From Woeseiaceae bacterium (GTDB lineage Bacteria; Pseudomonadota; Gammaproteobacteria; Steroidobacterales; Woeseiaceae), in assembly GCA_021773075.1 (NCBI GenBank), contig JAJFKT010000026.1:248356-312355 (forward strand): a stretch of 64,000 nt of DNA, in the 5' to 3' direction. Numbering within the stretch: the stretch's first letter is position 1; each line of letters begins with the position of its first letter. The notes under the pieces were generated by a model. The model saw nothing but the letters and a program-made list of their open reading frames with translations, was not told where the DNA came from and searched no databases. Positions 17,580-26,888 of the stretch are shown here, one piece after another. Made by a program: the position numbers and the translations under genes.

Positions 17580-18008
17580 CTAGTCATAGCTATCGAGTAG
17601 CAGGTTCGTTTCGGTTGCCGCCACTCCGTCAAAAAGGCGTATCGCACCTACTATCTTGTTGAACGACGATAGTGAATCGGTTTCGATTTCGGCAATCAGA
17701 TCCCATCGGCCGGTCGTGTGGTGAACGGTCGACACGTGAGGATTCCCTCGCAGACTTGCGATAACACGGGCCTCGCTCGCGCTGTCAGCGCGAATGCTCA
17801 TAAGCGCGCGAACCGGGGGGTGCTCGATCTCGTCACTTAGTTTGACGGTGTAGCCGAGTATTACGCCATCGTTCTCCAACCGTTGCATGCGGTTTTGTAC
17901 GGTGGCCCGAGAGACACCCAGTCGTTTGGCGAGGTCTGCGACCGATGCTCGCGCATCTGCTCGCAGCATCGACAACAGGCCCTGATCTTTGGCATCCAGA
18001 ATTCGCAA
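17580..18008 (-). CDS. Lrp/AsnC-family regulator of the arginine-proline operon
   Basis: The 142-residue protein has an N-terminal HTH (about 5-60: DAKDQGLLSMLRADARASVADLAKRLGVSRATVQNRMQRL) and a C-terminal RAM ligand-binding domain (about 70-140, with HTTGRWDLIAEIETDSLSSF). Lrp-type regulators bind amino acids and often control their own gene and a divergent catabolic operon. Here the divergent genes encode ornithine cyclodeaminase, arginase and PutA. Two tandem TGAC-N5-GTCA palindromes lie in the shared promoter region immediately upstream. The likely effector is arginine, ornithine or proline. PutA in this window lacks its own DNA-binding domain, so this protein probably takes over its regulation. 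Confidence 0.9.
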   Translation of the reverse strand: MRILDAKDQGLLSMLRADARASVADLAKRLGVSRATVQNRMQRLENDGVILGYTVKLSDEIEHPPVRALMSIRADSASEARVIASLRGNPHVSTVHHTTGRWDLIAEIETDSLSSFNKIVGAIRLFDGVAATETNLLLDSYD

Positions 18009-18029
18009 TGTCGGTCTCCTATCGATATT

Positions 18030-18063
18030 TGACAGATAGTCAGTTATAGGTGACTAAAAGTCA
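18030..18063. promoter_or_regulatory. Tandem TGAC-N5-GTCA operator candidates
   Basis: Two perfect 13 bp palindromes, TGAC-N5-GTCA, lie at 18030-18042 and 18051-18063. Their starts are exactly 21 bp apart, two helical turns. They sit between the Lrp gene (minus, start at 18008) and the ocd-arginase-putA operon (plus). Same-face spacing of repeated half-sites is typical for Lrp/AsnC octamers. An overlapping TAGTCA-N8-TGACTA repeat joins them. Confidence 0.6.
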
Positions 18064-18156
18064 AAGAAGCTATAAAAAACGACAGTTTTGTTATCTATTA
18101 ATTAGTAAAAATTATACCTAGTATTAGCGTATTGATAACTTTGATTGGAGATGAGC

Positions 18157-19206
18157 ATGACCAGATTCGTGGACGTTGCGGCCCTTTGCCGAATAGTGAA
18201 CCGCGTCGGGGCAGATCGTTTTCTGGCCGGTATCGCTACTGCTATGCGTGAGGACTTCCGGCGTTGGGAATCTTTTGAAAAGAGCGCACGGGTCGCCAAT
18301 CACAGCGAGATCGGTGTTATCGAGCTCATGCCAATATCGGATCAGGAGCGATACGCGTTCAAGTACGTGAATGGGCATCCTGCCAACGCGAACAAAGGCG
18401 TATCGACGGTTATGGCGTTCGGCGCACTGGCCGATGTCGAGACCGGGTTTCCAACCCTACTTTCCGAGCTGACGTTGACGACGGCGTTTCGGACTGCAGC
18501 GGCTTCGGCGATCGCAGCCGAGGCTCTTGCCCGGCCCGATTCTCATGTCATGGGTATGATTGGTTGTGGCGCACAGAGCGAGTTTCAGGCGATCGCATTT
18601 CACACGCTGGTCGGAATCGACGAATTGCGGATCTTTGACATTGACAGAACCGCTATGGAAAAACTGCGGCGCAATCTGTTACACCGCCCTGATCTGAAGG
18701 TCACCCTGGCGGACTCGGCCACCGCCGCGGTGCGGGGCGCAGACATAGTCACCACATGTACGGCGGATAAAGCATGGGCAACGATACTCACCCCGGACAT
18801 GGTTGAGCCAGGTATGCACATTAACGGCGTCGGTGGTGACTGCCTCGGAAAGACCGAGCTTCATATTGACGTATTGCTGGACGCGAAGATCTTCGTTGAG
18901 TTCGAGCCGCAAACACGCATCGAGGGCGATATTCAGCAGTTGCCGGAGAATCACCCCGTGAATGATCTGTGGCGAGTTATTGCGGAACTGGAAACAGGCC
19001 GCGATGACAACGAACAAGTTACTTTCTTCGACTCGGTCGGCTTTGCATTAGAAGACTATTCGGCGCTCCGCTATGTTCAACAGCTGGCTTTGGAACTTGA
19101 CGAGGGCGAGGAGATCGCGCTTATTCCCGAACTAGCTGATCCGAAAGACCTGTTTCAGCGAGTACTTGGCAGCAGCACTGATTGGTCAGGCGAGAAAGTA
19201 GCCTGA
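18157..19206 (+). CDS. Ornithine cyclodeaminase
   Basis: The 349-residue ornithine cyclodeaminase/mu-crystallin family enzyme converts L-ornithine to L-proline and ammonia with bound NAD. Family features are the Rossmann motif MGMIGCGAQSEFQAIAF at about 135-150, the substrate region ERYAFKYVNGHPANANKG at about 65-82, and NGVGGDCLGKTELHIDVL, whose Asp matches the catalytic position. ATG 18157 is preferred because GGAG lies 7 bp upstream; in-frame ATG 18151 and TTG 18145 are alternatives. It is first in the operon with arginase (38 bp gap) and PutA. The length and the NGHPxN motif match true cyclodeaminases of the arginine catabolic type. Confidence 0.9.
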   Translation: MTRFVDVAALCRIVNRVGADRFLAGIATAMREDFRRWESFEKSARVANHSEIGVIELMPISDQERYAFKYVNGHPANANKGVSTVMAFGALADVETGFPTLLSELTLTTAFRTAAASAIAAEALARPDSHVMGMIGCGAQSEFQAIAFHTLVGIDELRIFDIDRTAMEKLRRNLLHRPDLKVTLADSATAAVRGADIVTTCTADKAWATILTPDMVEPGMHINGVGGDCLGKTELHIDVLLDAKIFVEFEPQTRIEGDIQQLPENHPVNDLWRVIAELETGRDDNEQVTFFDSVGFALEDYSALRYVQQLALELDEGEEIALIPELADPKDLFQRVLGSSTDWSGEKVA

Positions 19207-19244
19207 TTACCGATATCCAATTTTCAATTCGAAAGAGATTAGCA

Positions 19245-20165
19245 ATGATAGAAACGAAGAAACCGATTCACATTATCAATGTGCCGCTGGACCTTGGCGC
19301 ATCGCGCAGGGGTACGGACGCGGGTCCGTCGGCGTTTCGTGTCGCACGGCTCGGCCATGCAATTCGTTCCCTGGGATACTCAATCTCCAGCGAAACCGAC
19401 ATTCCGGTACCAGCGATGGAGACACGGCAGTCGAGTGATACCCGGGCACGTTTCAAGGAAGAGATTCTCGCTGTTTGTACGCAGCTCGCGAACTACACGC
19501 GCGATTCACTCGATGCCGGCGAGTTGCCAATTGTTATTGGTGGCGACCACTCGATTGCGATGGGTACCGTATCCGGCCTTTCTGCGTACTTGCAGGAAAA
19601 GAATCAAAAGCTCGGCCTGATCTGGTTCGACGCGCATGGTGACATGAACCTGCCGGGCTCTTCGCCAAGTGGCAATATTCACGGTATGCCGCTGGCGCAT
19701 CTGCTCGGCTACGGGGACGCGGAACTATCCAGCATTCTCGGCGCCAAGCCTGCCGTTGATGCAGGCAATGTTGTTTTGATTGGCATACGCGATATCGATG
19801 ACGTAGAACGCGAGTTTATACGTGAATCGGGCGTAACTGCATTCACGATGCGCGATATTGATCAGCTCGGAATGCCCGAGGTCACGAGTCGTACGCTTGA
19901 GATCGCAAATCGAGATACAGCCGGTTTTCACGTCAGTTTCGATCTGGATGGCTGCGATCCGGACGTCATACCTGGTACAGGAACAACTGTGCCGGGCGGC
20001 GTTAGCTTTAGAGAAGCACATCTGTTGCTCGAGGAATGTGCGGCGGACGGGCGAATGACGTCACTGGAAATTGTCGAGCTTAATCCGTTCCTCGACCACG
20101 CAAATATCTCCGCCGAACGTGCGGTAACACTGATTCAAAGTGCACTGGGGCGCAGCATCCTCTGA
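19245..20165 (+). CDS. Arginase
   Basis: This 306-residue binuclear manganese ureohydrolase makes L-ornithine and urea from L-arginine. All metal ligands are visible: H102 in GGDHS, D129/H131/D133 in WFDAHGDMN, and D233/D235 in SFDLDG. The substrate residue H146 sits in SGNIHGMPL. ATG 19245 follows AAAGAGA; the open frame from 19182 overlaps the upstream gene and is unlikely to be used. Agmatinase has the same fold, but its motifs differ, and the adjacent ornithine cyclodeaminase needs exactly the ornithine product. No urease genes are visible in the window, so urea may be excreted or handled elsewhere. Confidence 0.9.
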   Translation: MIETKKPIHIINVPLDLGASRRGTDAGPSAFRVARLGHAIRSLGYSISSETDIPVPAMETRQSSDTRARFKEEILAVCTQLANYTRDSLDAGELPIVIGGDHSIAMGTVSGLSAYLQEKNQKLGLIWFDAHGDMNLPGSSPSGNIHGMPLAHLLGYGDAELSSILGAKPAVDAGNVVLIGIRDIDDVEREFIRESGVTAFTMRDIDQLGMPEVTSRTLEIANRDTAGFHVSFDLDGCDPDVIPGTGTTVPGGVSFREAHLLLEECAADGRMTSLEIVELNPFLDHANISAERAVTLIQSALGRSIL

Positions 20166-20198
20166 TGTTGACGGTGACCAGCAGTATCTGGAGTAAAC

Positions 20199-23100
20199 AT
20201 GATGGCAACAAAACCCGATTTCACAAAAATTGGTGCCGCTGCGACCGGCGCGGTCCGATCGGCGATTGCGGAACGCAAGTTCGCGGACGAATCTGCAGTC
20301 GTAGGCGAATTGCTTTCGCAGGCGCCGTACACCTCTGCTGAGGCGAGCCGTATTGAGGAGTGTGCGGTCGACATCGTTAGCAGGGCAAGAACAGATTCTG
20401 CAAATCGATCGCTGTTGGACACTTTCCTGACACAGTATGGCCTCGCTAATAGAGAGGGCATCGCGTTGATGTGCCTGGCAGAAAGCCTGTTACGAATTCC
20501 TGATCAGCGAACGGCTGAACGTCTGATCGCCGACAAGATAAAATTTGGTGACTGGGCATCGCATGCCGGAGAATCTGGATCTCTCCTGGTCAACACGTCA
20601 ACTTGGGCGCTGCTGCTGGGTAGCAAGCTCGTCGAAACGGACCCACAGTTCAGCGCCGACCCGGGGAAATGGCTGGGCCAGCTGACGACGCGCTTGAGTC
20701 AGCCGGTTATCGAAAAGGCGATGCGCGCGGCGATGCGCATCCTTGGACGGGAGTTCGTTTTGGGTACGTCGATCGAAAAAGCGCTGAACAACAGCGGTGA
20801 GGACGCGAGTTACTCCTACGACATGCTGGGCGAAGCTGCTCGGGACGCCGATACTGCTGGCCGCTACTTTCAGTCGTACCTGCATGCCATCAACACGATC
20901 GGCAGCCAACAAAAAACGGGCAGCACGGCGCTTCCGTCAATCTCAATCAAGCTCTCGGCACTGCACCCACGCTACGAATTCAGCCAACGCGATCGCGTGC
21001 TGGAAGAGTTGGTGCCGATTGCCAAAAAGCTATGTGAGGCCGCGACAGATAACGGTCTGGAGCTCACGATTGATGCTGAGGAGGCTGATCGACTGGAGTT
21101 GTCGCTTGACGTATTCGAATGTCTCGCACGCGATCCGGATCTCTGCTCATTCGCTGGTCTTGGCTTAGTCGTTCAGGCCTACGGCAAACGTGCGGTGTCA
21201 GTTCTGGAATGGCTGATCGCGCTCGCCCACGAAACCGGTCGCCGATTCCCGGTGCGCCTTGTAAAGGGTGCTTATTGGGATGCCGAGATCAAGCACGCGC
21301 AGGTTCACGGTTATCCCGGATTCCCGGTTTACACGCAGAAGCCGTCAACGGATTTGTCGTACCTCGTTTGCGCAAGAGTAATGCTTGAACATCCCGGCGA
21401 ATTATTTGGACAATTCGCAACCCACAACGCCCATACGGTGGCCGCAGTAATGGCGATGGGCAGCGATATATCCACATTCGAATTCCAGCGCCTGCACGGC
21501 ATGGGTGCGACACTCTATGAGGCTGCCAAAGAGGTTTATCCTGATTTCCCAAGTTTGCGAACCTACGCGCCTGTTGGCAGGCACGACGACCTGCTCGCTT
21601 ATCTCGTGCGCCGGCTTCTGGAAAACGGAGCGAACAGTTCTTTCGTCAATCGCTTCCTCGATGCGGGACTCGATCCGCGAGACCTGGTGCGCGACCCGGT
21701 TGAGCTTGTGCGGCAGTTTGAGACAGCCGCACATCCGGGGATCAAATCGCCGCGTGATCTGTTCGGCATCGAGCGCAGAAACTCCGCTGGCAGAGATCTC
21801 ACCAGTGCTACAGAAGTCGCAAACCTTGAGGCCGCGTACTTGGCCACACGTAGCGAGCGCTACCGAGCAACACCCTTGATTTTCGGCAAAATCGGCGGTG
21901 GCAGCGGCCGTAAGGTTGTCAACCCGGCAAATCATAACGATGTCGTCGGGGAATGCGTCGACCGGGTCGCGCACGATATCGATCGTGCATTCTCACTGGC
22001 AGCCGACGAATACCCAAAATGGAATGCCCTAGGGGGTGCGGCAAGAGCAGAGATCATTGAAGCGTTTGCGGAGCGACTGGAACAGGATCAAGACCGGCTA
22101 ATCGCGATTCTCTGCCGTGAGGCCGGCAAGACCCTCCAGGATGCCGTCGACGAAGTGCGCGAGGCGGTGGACTTTGGTCGCTACTACGCTGCACAAGCGC
22201 GCGCTCGCTTTGAGAGCCCAACGGTTCTTCCCGGTCCGACCGGAGAGAGCAACGAGTTGTACCTCGAAGGCCGTGGTGTATTCGCCTGTATTAGCCCCTG
22301 GAATTTTCCATCGGCAATATTCACCGGACAGATCGTTGCGGCATTGGCCGCAGGAAACACGGTGGTCGCAAAACCTGCTGAAGAAACACCGATAATCGCG
22401 TTCGAGACGATCAAGCACCTGCATGCCGCTGGCGTGCCAGTTAATGCGTGCCATCTGGTTATTGGCGATGGTGCTGTCGGAGACCGGCTCGTTCGTCACC
22501 CGCTGGCTGCGGGCGTCGCGTTTACTGGCGGTACCGACACGGCCCGCAAGATCAACCTCGCAATGGCTGAGGTCGTGCGTCCAATTGCGCCGTTGATCGC
22601 AGAGACCGGCGGGCAAAATACTATGATCGTCGATTCGACAGCATTGTTGGAACAAGTAACCGATGACGTAATCCAATCCGCGTTCCTGAGCGCTGGTCAA
22701 CGTTGTTCAGCACTACGCGTGCTGTATTTGCAAGTTGACATCGCGGACAAGGCGATCGAGTTAGTCAAAGGCGCAATGGACGAGCTTAGGGTTGGCGACC
22801 CAGCAAATCCGGCGACTGACGTTGGCCCGATTATCTCCGTTGCTGCCGCAGATAGCTTGAAGCAACATATTGAGAGGTTTGCCGAGTCCGGGCGACTACT
22901 ACACACGGTAGCCCTCAGCGACGAGTGCGAGAAAGGCTCATTCGTGGCGCCAACATTGCTAGAACTCGACAGTATCGGCGACCTTGATCGAGAACACTTC
23001 GGGCCGGTATTGCATGTCGTGCGCTTTGCAGGAAAGAACTTCGACAGGGTTCTACAGGATGTAAGAGCGACCGGTTTCGGCCTGACCTTCGGCATCCACT

Positions 23101-23336
23101 CTCGAATTGATTCTCGAGTAGCAAGAACTGCCAGATTAGCCGGCGCAGGTAACGTCTATGCCAATCGGAACATGACCGGCGCCGTCGTCGGTGTACAGCC
23201 TTTTGGCGGCCGGGGATACTCAGGTACGGGACCGAAAGCGGGTGGACCGAACTACCTGCCGCGATACGCGGCAGAGCGAGTGGTAACGGTAAATACGGTA
23301 GCGACGGGCGGTAATGCGGAATTATTGAGCCTATGA
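20199..23336 (+). CDS. putA: Bifunctional proline dehydrogenase / P5C dehydrogenase PutA (short form)
   Basis: The 1045-residue membrane-associated flavoprotein oxidises proline to glutamate. The FAD-dependent PRODH barrel covers about 130-470 (SIKLSALHPRYE, RLVKGAYWDAEIKHA, FEFQRLHGMG, APVGRHDDLLAYLVRRLLENGANS). The NAD-dependent P5C dehydrogenase covers about 560-1030, with AETGGQNTM and the nucleophile Cys in SAGQRCSALRV. There is no N-terminal ribbon-helix-helix domain and no long C-terminal domain, unlike the ~1320-residue E. coli PutA, so this is a non-autoregulating type. It is the third gene after ocd and arginase, which supply proline. Start ATG 20199 has GGAGTAA upstream; ATG 20202 is equivalent. 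Confidence 0.95.
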   Translation: MMATKPDFTKIGAAATGAVRSAIAERKFADESAVVGELLSQAPYTSAEASRIEECAVDIVSRARTDSANRSLLDTFLTQYGLANREGIALMCLAESLLRIPDQRTAERLIADKIKFGDWASHAGESGSLLVNTSTWALLLGSKLVETDPQFSADPGKWLGQLTTRLSQPVIEKAMRAAMRILGREFVLGTSIEKALNNSGEDASYSYDMLGEAARDADTAGRYFQSYLHAINTIGSQQKTGSTALPSISIKLSALHPRYEFSQRDRVLEELVPIAKKLCEAATDNGLELTIDAEEADRLELSLDVFECLARDPDLCSFAGLGLVVQAYGKRAVSVLEWLIALAHETGRRFPVRLVKGAYWDAEIKHAQVHGYPGFPVYTQKPSTDLSYLVCARVMLEHPGELFGQFATHNAHTVAAVMAMGSDISTFEFQRLHGMGATLYEAAKEVYPDFPSLRTYAPVGRHDDLLAYLVRRLLENGANSSFVNRFLDAGLDPRDLVRDPVELVRQFETAAHPGIKSPRDLFGIERRNSAGRDLTSATEVANLEAAYLATRSERYRATPLIFGKIGGGSGRKVVNPANHNDVVGECVDRVAHDIDRAFSLAADEYPKWNALGGAARAEIIEAFAERLEQDQDRLIAILCREAGKTLQDAVDEVREAVDFGRYYAAQARARFESPTVLPGPTGESNELYLEGRGVFACISPWNFPSAIFTGQIVAALAAGNTVVAKPAEETPIIAFETIKHLHAAGVPVNACHLVIGDGAVGDRLVRHPLAAGVAFTGGTDTARKINLAMAEVVRPIAPLIAETGGQNTMIVDSTALLEQVTDDVIQSAFLSAGQRCSALRVLYLQVDIADKAIELVKGAMDELRVGDPANPATDVGPIISVAAADSLKQHIERFAESGRLLHTVALSDECEKGSFVAPTLLELDSIGDLDREHFGPVLHVVRFAGKNFDRVLQDVRATGFGLTFGIHSRIDSRVARTARLAGAGNVYANRNMTGAVVGVQPFGGRGYSGTGPKAGGPNYLPRYAAERVVTVNTVATGGNAELLSL

Positions 23337-23347
23337 CGCCTTTCAGC

Positions 23348-23854
23348 TTAGTCGTCCAACCATCGTAATTTTTCCAGCGGATAGCCGAGATACCACTTTG
23401 CACGTTCGAGAATGATCCTCGTCTTAACCAAACGAACGCCAAGATCACTGTTGCCGCTGATCTGATCGATCAATTTGTTGAGCTCAAGTGTGCTTGAGCA
23501 GCATGTGAAACAAATGTAGTCGACATCACCGGTGACTCGCAGGCAATCCATAAACTCGGAAATATCTTCTATGACCGCTTCGAACTTGGCCCTTGCCTGG
23601 GGGTTGTTGTTCTCGAGAGTGAACTCGACGTAGGCGAGTACATGCTCAACCATGCGGTCAAGATCAAGATCGGTATTGAATGATACGAAGTAGCCAGCTT
23701 CCTTCAATGTCCTCACGCGTTGAAAACATGCGCTGTTTGAAAGGCAAACAAGTTCCGCTAATTCCTGATTGGTGATGTTAGCTCGCTTGTGAGTGATCGT
23801 CAGGATTTTGCGGTTGATCGCGTCGAGGCGTACTTTCTTATTTTTTTCAGACAT
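23348..23854 (-). CDS. Lrp/AsnC-family transcriptional regulator
   Basis: From ATG 23854 the protein has 168 residues: an HTH (about 8-60: LDAINRKILTITHKRANITNQELAELVCLSNSACFQRVRTL) and a RAM domain (about 75-155, with ENNNPQARAKFEAVIEDI and VTGDVDYICFT). The open frame back to 24001 is rejected because it overlaps the promoter side of the divergent permease gene and has no domain sequence. It lies 11 bp after the end of putA in convergent orientation and is divergent from the permease-hydantoinase-DUF917 operon, its most likely target. The ligand is unknown. Confidence 0.9.
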   Translation of the reverse strand: MSEKNKKVRLDAINRKILTITHKRANITNQELAELVCLSNSACFQRVRTLKEAGYFVSFNTDLDLDRMVEHVLAYVEFTLENNNPQARAKFEAVIEDISEFMDCLRVTGDVDYICFTCCSSTLELNKLIDQISGNSDLGVRLVKTRIILERAKWYLGYPLEKLRWLDD

Positions 23855-24018
23855 CGGCGTAAGACTTCCAGAGAGCGAATTTTCAGCGGAACGACGGCAT
23901 TGCAAAAATTTTGACCAAACGCGCTGCCAAGTTCGAAACCATATTCTACATTCATTATGGTACCAATAGCGTATCCCGCCGAGGTAATCGGCAGCCACCA
24001 TTACGAGTCGCCGAATTT

Positions 24019-25326
24019 ATGGATTCAGGTAACGAATTTTCCGCTGAAAAGGCCCCGGAAAACCAGCTCGTCACATGGCCTCGCGTCGCTGCTATTGCGG
24101 CGATGGTGTCGTTCTCACTGCCGACGTTTGTCACCGGGCTTGAGATTGCTCATGGTATGTCCGCCCAAAATGCCTTGTGGGCTATATTCTGGGGGTCGTT
24201 GATTATTACGATCATCGGCTCAGTAATGGGCGCCGTCGGCGCGAAGTCGCGACTCAGTTCTTATTTGCTGGTGCGTATCGCTTTCGGCGATAAAGGCGCT
24301 GGCATTGTCAATATCGCGTTCGCTATTTCCCTGCTTGGGTGGTTCGGCGTCAATATCAACTTGTTCACGGAGGCAGTCACCAAACTGTCTGTCGCAACAT
24401 TGGGTACGAGTGTTTCGGTGTTTTGGTTGTCGGTGGTCGCGAGTTGCTGCATGACAATCACGACGATAGTTGGTTTTCGCGCAATTAACTTGCTATCGAC
24501 ACTGCTTGTCCCGATTCTCGTCATCGTCACTTTTCTCTTTGCCAAGACAGCGCTTGAGCAGCAGGGATTTGGCGAAATTCTCGCGATCGAAAAAGTCGCC
24601 ACAATTTCAATTGGTGAAGGCATTTCCGCGATCGTCGGCGCGATCATTATCGGGGCTATCATCCTGCCCGACATCGCGCGCTTTATCAGGCGCTGGCAGG
24701 GCGGTATTTATACCGCGGTGGTGGCATATATGATCGTTGCGCCTATCGTCATGGTGGCCGCCAGCCTTGCTGGCAGCGTATCGGGCGAGTCAAACGTGCT
24801 CGATATCATGCTCGAACTAAGTTTAGGTCTGGGTGCCTTTGCGATCGTCATCGCCGGAAGTTGGATACTTAACTCGCTGAATCTGTATAGCGCAGTCTTA
24901 AGTACCAAGGCGACGTTCCCAAAACTCCATACGACAATGCTGACTCTCGCGCTCGGCGCAGCCGGCGTTGTTGCGGCCCTAATGAATATTCTGGATAGCT
25001 TTATTTCGTTTCTATTCTACTTATCCGTGATCTTCATTCCTGTTGCAGGCGTAATCATGTCAGATTATTTGTTGATCCGTCCGGGGCACTACAGAGTCGA
25101 GTCTCTTGAAGACAACCGCGGTCTAAACGTTAAGGGATTTGTGGCCTGGGCAATCGGTGCAGTATTCGCGGTTCTTGCTTCTGAGTCGGTCGTACCATCT
25201 CCCAGCGGGATCGCTGCGATCGACGCGGTCGTCCTTACTGGCATCGTGTATCTGGCACTTGCCTGGAACGAGCGAGCCAGCTCCGCGGTTGATGATTCGG
25301 GTGCTGTGCATGGAGAACTAAAGTGA
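24019..25326 (+). CDS. NCS1-family permease (CodB-like)
   Basis: This 435-residue inner-membrane protein has about 12 hydrophobic segments. The N-terminal region ATVSFSLPTF-like (AAMVSFSLPTFVTGLEIAHG, about residues 27-46) and IAFGDKGAGIVNIAFAISLLGWFGVNINLF match cytosine/allantoin/hydantoin permeases of NCS1. These import nitrogen-rich rings by Na+ or H+ symport. ATG 24019 is chosen as the start at the edge of homology. The stop overlaps the next GTG start by 4 bp (GTGA), so it is translationally coupled with the hydantoinase-like gene. A hydantoin-type ring is the natural substrate guess; cytosine is less likely because no deaminase is nearby. Confidence 0.88.
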   Translation: MDSGNEFSAEKAPENQLVTWPRVAAIAAMVSFSLPTFVTGLEIAHGMSAQNALWAIFWGSLIITIIGSVMGAVGAKSRLSSYLLVRIAFGDKGAGIVNIAFAISLLGWFGVNINLFTEAVTKLSVATLGTSVSVFWLSVVASCCMTITTIVGFRAINLLSTLLVPILVIVTFLFAKTALEQQGFGEILAIEKVATISIGEGISAIVGAIIIGAIILPDIARFIRRWQGGIYTAVVAYMIVAPIVMVAASLAGSVSGESNVLDIMLELSLGLGAFAIVIAGSWILNSLNLYSAVLSTKATFPKLHTTMLTLALGAAGVVAALMNILDSFISFLFYLSVIFIPVAGVIMSDYLLIRPGHYRVESLEDNRGLNVKGFVAWAIGAVFAVLASESVVPSPSGIAAIDAVVLTGIVYLALAWNERASSAVDDSGAVHGELK

Positions 25327-26888
25327 GAATTGGCATCGACGTTGGCGGTACGCATACCGACGCAGTGATTCTCGACGGCGAACTCGTAATTGCTGCGACC
25401 AAGGTACTGACAACAGCCGACGTAGCTAGCGGCGTAGAAAACGCGCTGGATGTAATTTTGGATGACTCAGCTGTGGGTCACGAACGGATCGAGCAGGTGA
25501 TGATTGGCACGACGCAGTTTACTAATGCCATCATTGAACGACGCGAGCTCACGCCGACTGCCGCGATTCGTATTGCCTTGCCATCTGGCAGCGGGATGCC
25601 GCCAATGTTTGATTGGCCTGACGATATTGCGGACGCAGTTGGTCGGCACGCGTTCATGTTGTCCGGTGGTTCGCTCTACGACGGCAGAGAGCTTGCCGCG
25701 CTCGACGACGCAGAGATCGACAATGTTATCAAGCAACTAAATGGGCTAAAAATTCGAAACGTAGCCATAGCATCGGCGTTTTCACCGATGAATCCTGCGC
25801 CTGAGGAATACGTTGCGAAGAAGATTAGGCGAGCAATTCCCGATGCACGTATGACTTTGTCGCATCATTTCGGACGACTCGGACTCATCGAACGAGAAAA
25901 TGCGGCCGTGCTCAATACGACCTTGTTATCGTTCGCGGAACGGGTCGTTACATCGTTTCTAGTAGCGGTAGAGAAACGTGGTTTGACGTGCCCGGTTTAC
26001 ATCAGCCAAAACGATGGCACTCTGATGAGTGCCGATTTTGTCCGTGAGTTTCCAGCATTGACCTTCGCATCCGGCCCGACAAATTCCCTGCGCGGCGCGT
26101 GCAAGCTCACAGGTCTCGACAACGCGATTGTTGTCGATATTGGTGGTACAACATCTGATATCGGCGTCTTACAAAACGGATTTCCGCGCGAGTCGAATGT
26201 CGTCGTTGACATCGGCGGCGTGCGCACGAATTTTCGCATGCCCGACGTACTGGCGATTGGCATGGGTGGCGGCAGCCTGGTCAACGAAGATGGATCACGT
26301 ATCGGGCCAAGGTCAGTTGGACACCGACTGGTTAGCGAAGGCCTCGTTTTCGGTGGTAGCACTATAACGACAACTGACATCCTGGTTGCGGGTGGTGGCG
26401 CCGAGATAGGTGATAAGGCCGCCGTCAAAGACCTTCCACGAGAGCTTGTGGACAATGCGCAAGCGACGATGCACAGCATGCTCGACCGGGCCATTGAATC
26501 AATGAAGCCGAGTAGCCAGCCCATGCCTGTCGTTCTGGTTGGTGGCGGTGCGATTCTCGTGACGGGAAATCTGCAAGCGGCCTCTGAATTGCATCGACCG
26601 GAGAACGCAGGCGTCGCCAACGCGATCGGTGCAGCTATCGCACAAATTGGCGCCGAAGTTGAGCGCCTCGTTTCGTATCGCTCGATATCACGTGATGATG
26701 CCCTTAGAGAACTCAAGGCGGAGGCGACCGACCGAGCGGTGGCAGCAGGGGCTAGCAGGGAGTCGATTCGGACAGTTGATATCGAAGAGACCTCAATACC
26801 CTATATGGACGAGGCGGCCACACGAATTCGAGTGAAAGTCGTTGGCGACATTGCAACGGCAGCAACCCTAAAGCAGGCAGCAGGATGA
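25323..26888 (+). CDS. Hydantoinase/oxoprolinase family protein (HyuA-like)
   Basis: The 521-residue protein has the N-terminal actin-like fold of the HydA/oxoprolinase family. RIGIDVGGTHTDAVIL is at the start, MIGTTQFTNAIIER at about 60, and GDIGGTTSDIG-like VVDIGGTTSDIGVLQNGFP at about 270, then IGMGGGSLVN. Members open five-membered lactam or hydantoin rings at the cost of ATP. No HyuB partner follows, unlike 5-oxoprolinase or N-methylhydantoinase. Its partner here is a DUF917 protein, and fungi fuse these two domains in one chain. The GTG start overlaps the permease stop, and its own stop overlaps the DUF917 start (ATGA). The exact substrate is not known. Confidence 0.85.
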   Translation: MRIGIDVGGTHTDAVILDGELVIAATKVLTTADVASGVENALDVILDDSAVGHERIEQVMIGTTQFTNAIIERRELTPTAAIRIALPSGSGMPPMFDWPDDIADAVGRHAFMLSGGSLYDGRELAALDDAEIDNVIKQLNGLKIRNVAIASAFSPMNPAPEEYVAKKIRRAIPDARMTLSHHFGRLGLIERENAAVLNTTLLSFAERVVTSFLVAVEKRGLTCPVYISQNDGTLMSADFVREFPALTFASGPTNSLRGACKLTGLDNAIVVDIGGTTSDIGVLQNGFPRESNVVVDIGGVRTNFRMPDVLAIGMGGGSLVNEDGSRIGPRSVGHRLVSEGLVFGGSTITTTDILVAGGGAEIGDKAAVKDLPRELVDNAQATMHSMLDRAIESMKPSSQPMPVVLVGGGAILVTGNLQAASELHRPENAGVANAIGAAIAQIGAEVERLVSYRSISRDDALRELKAEATDRAVAAGASRESIRTVDIEETSIPYMDEAATRIRVKVVGDIATAATLKQAAG

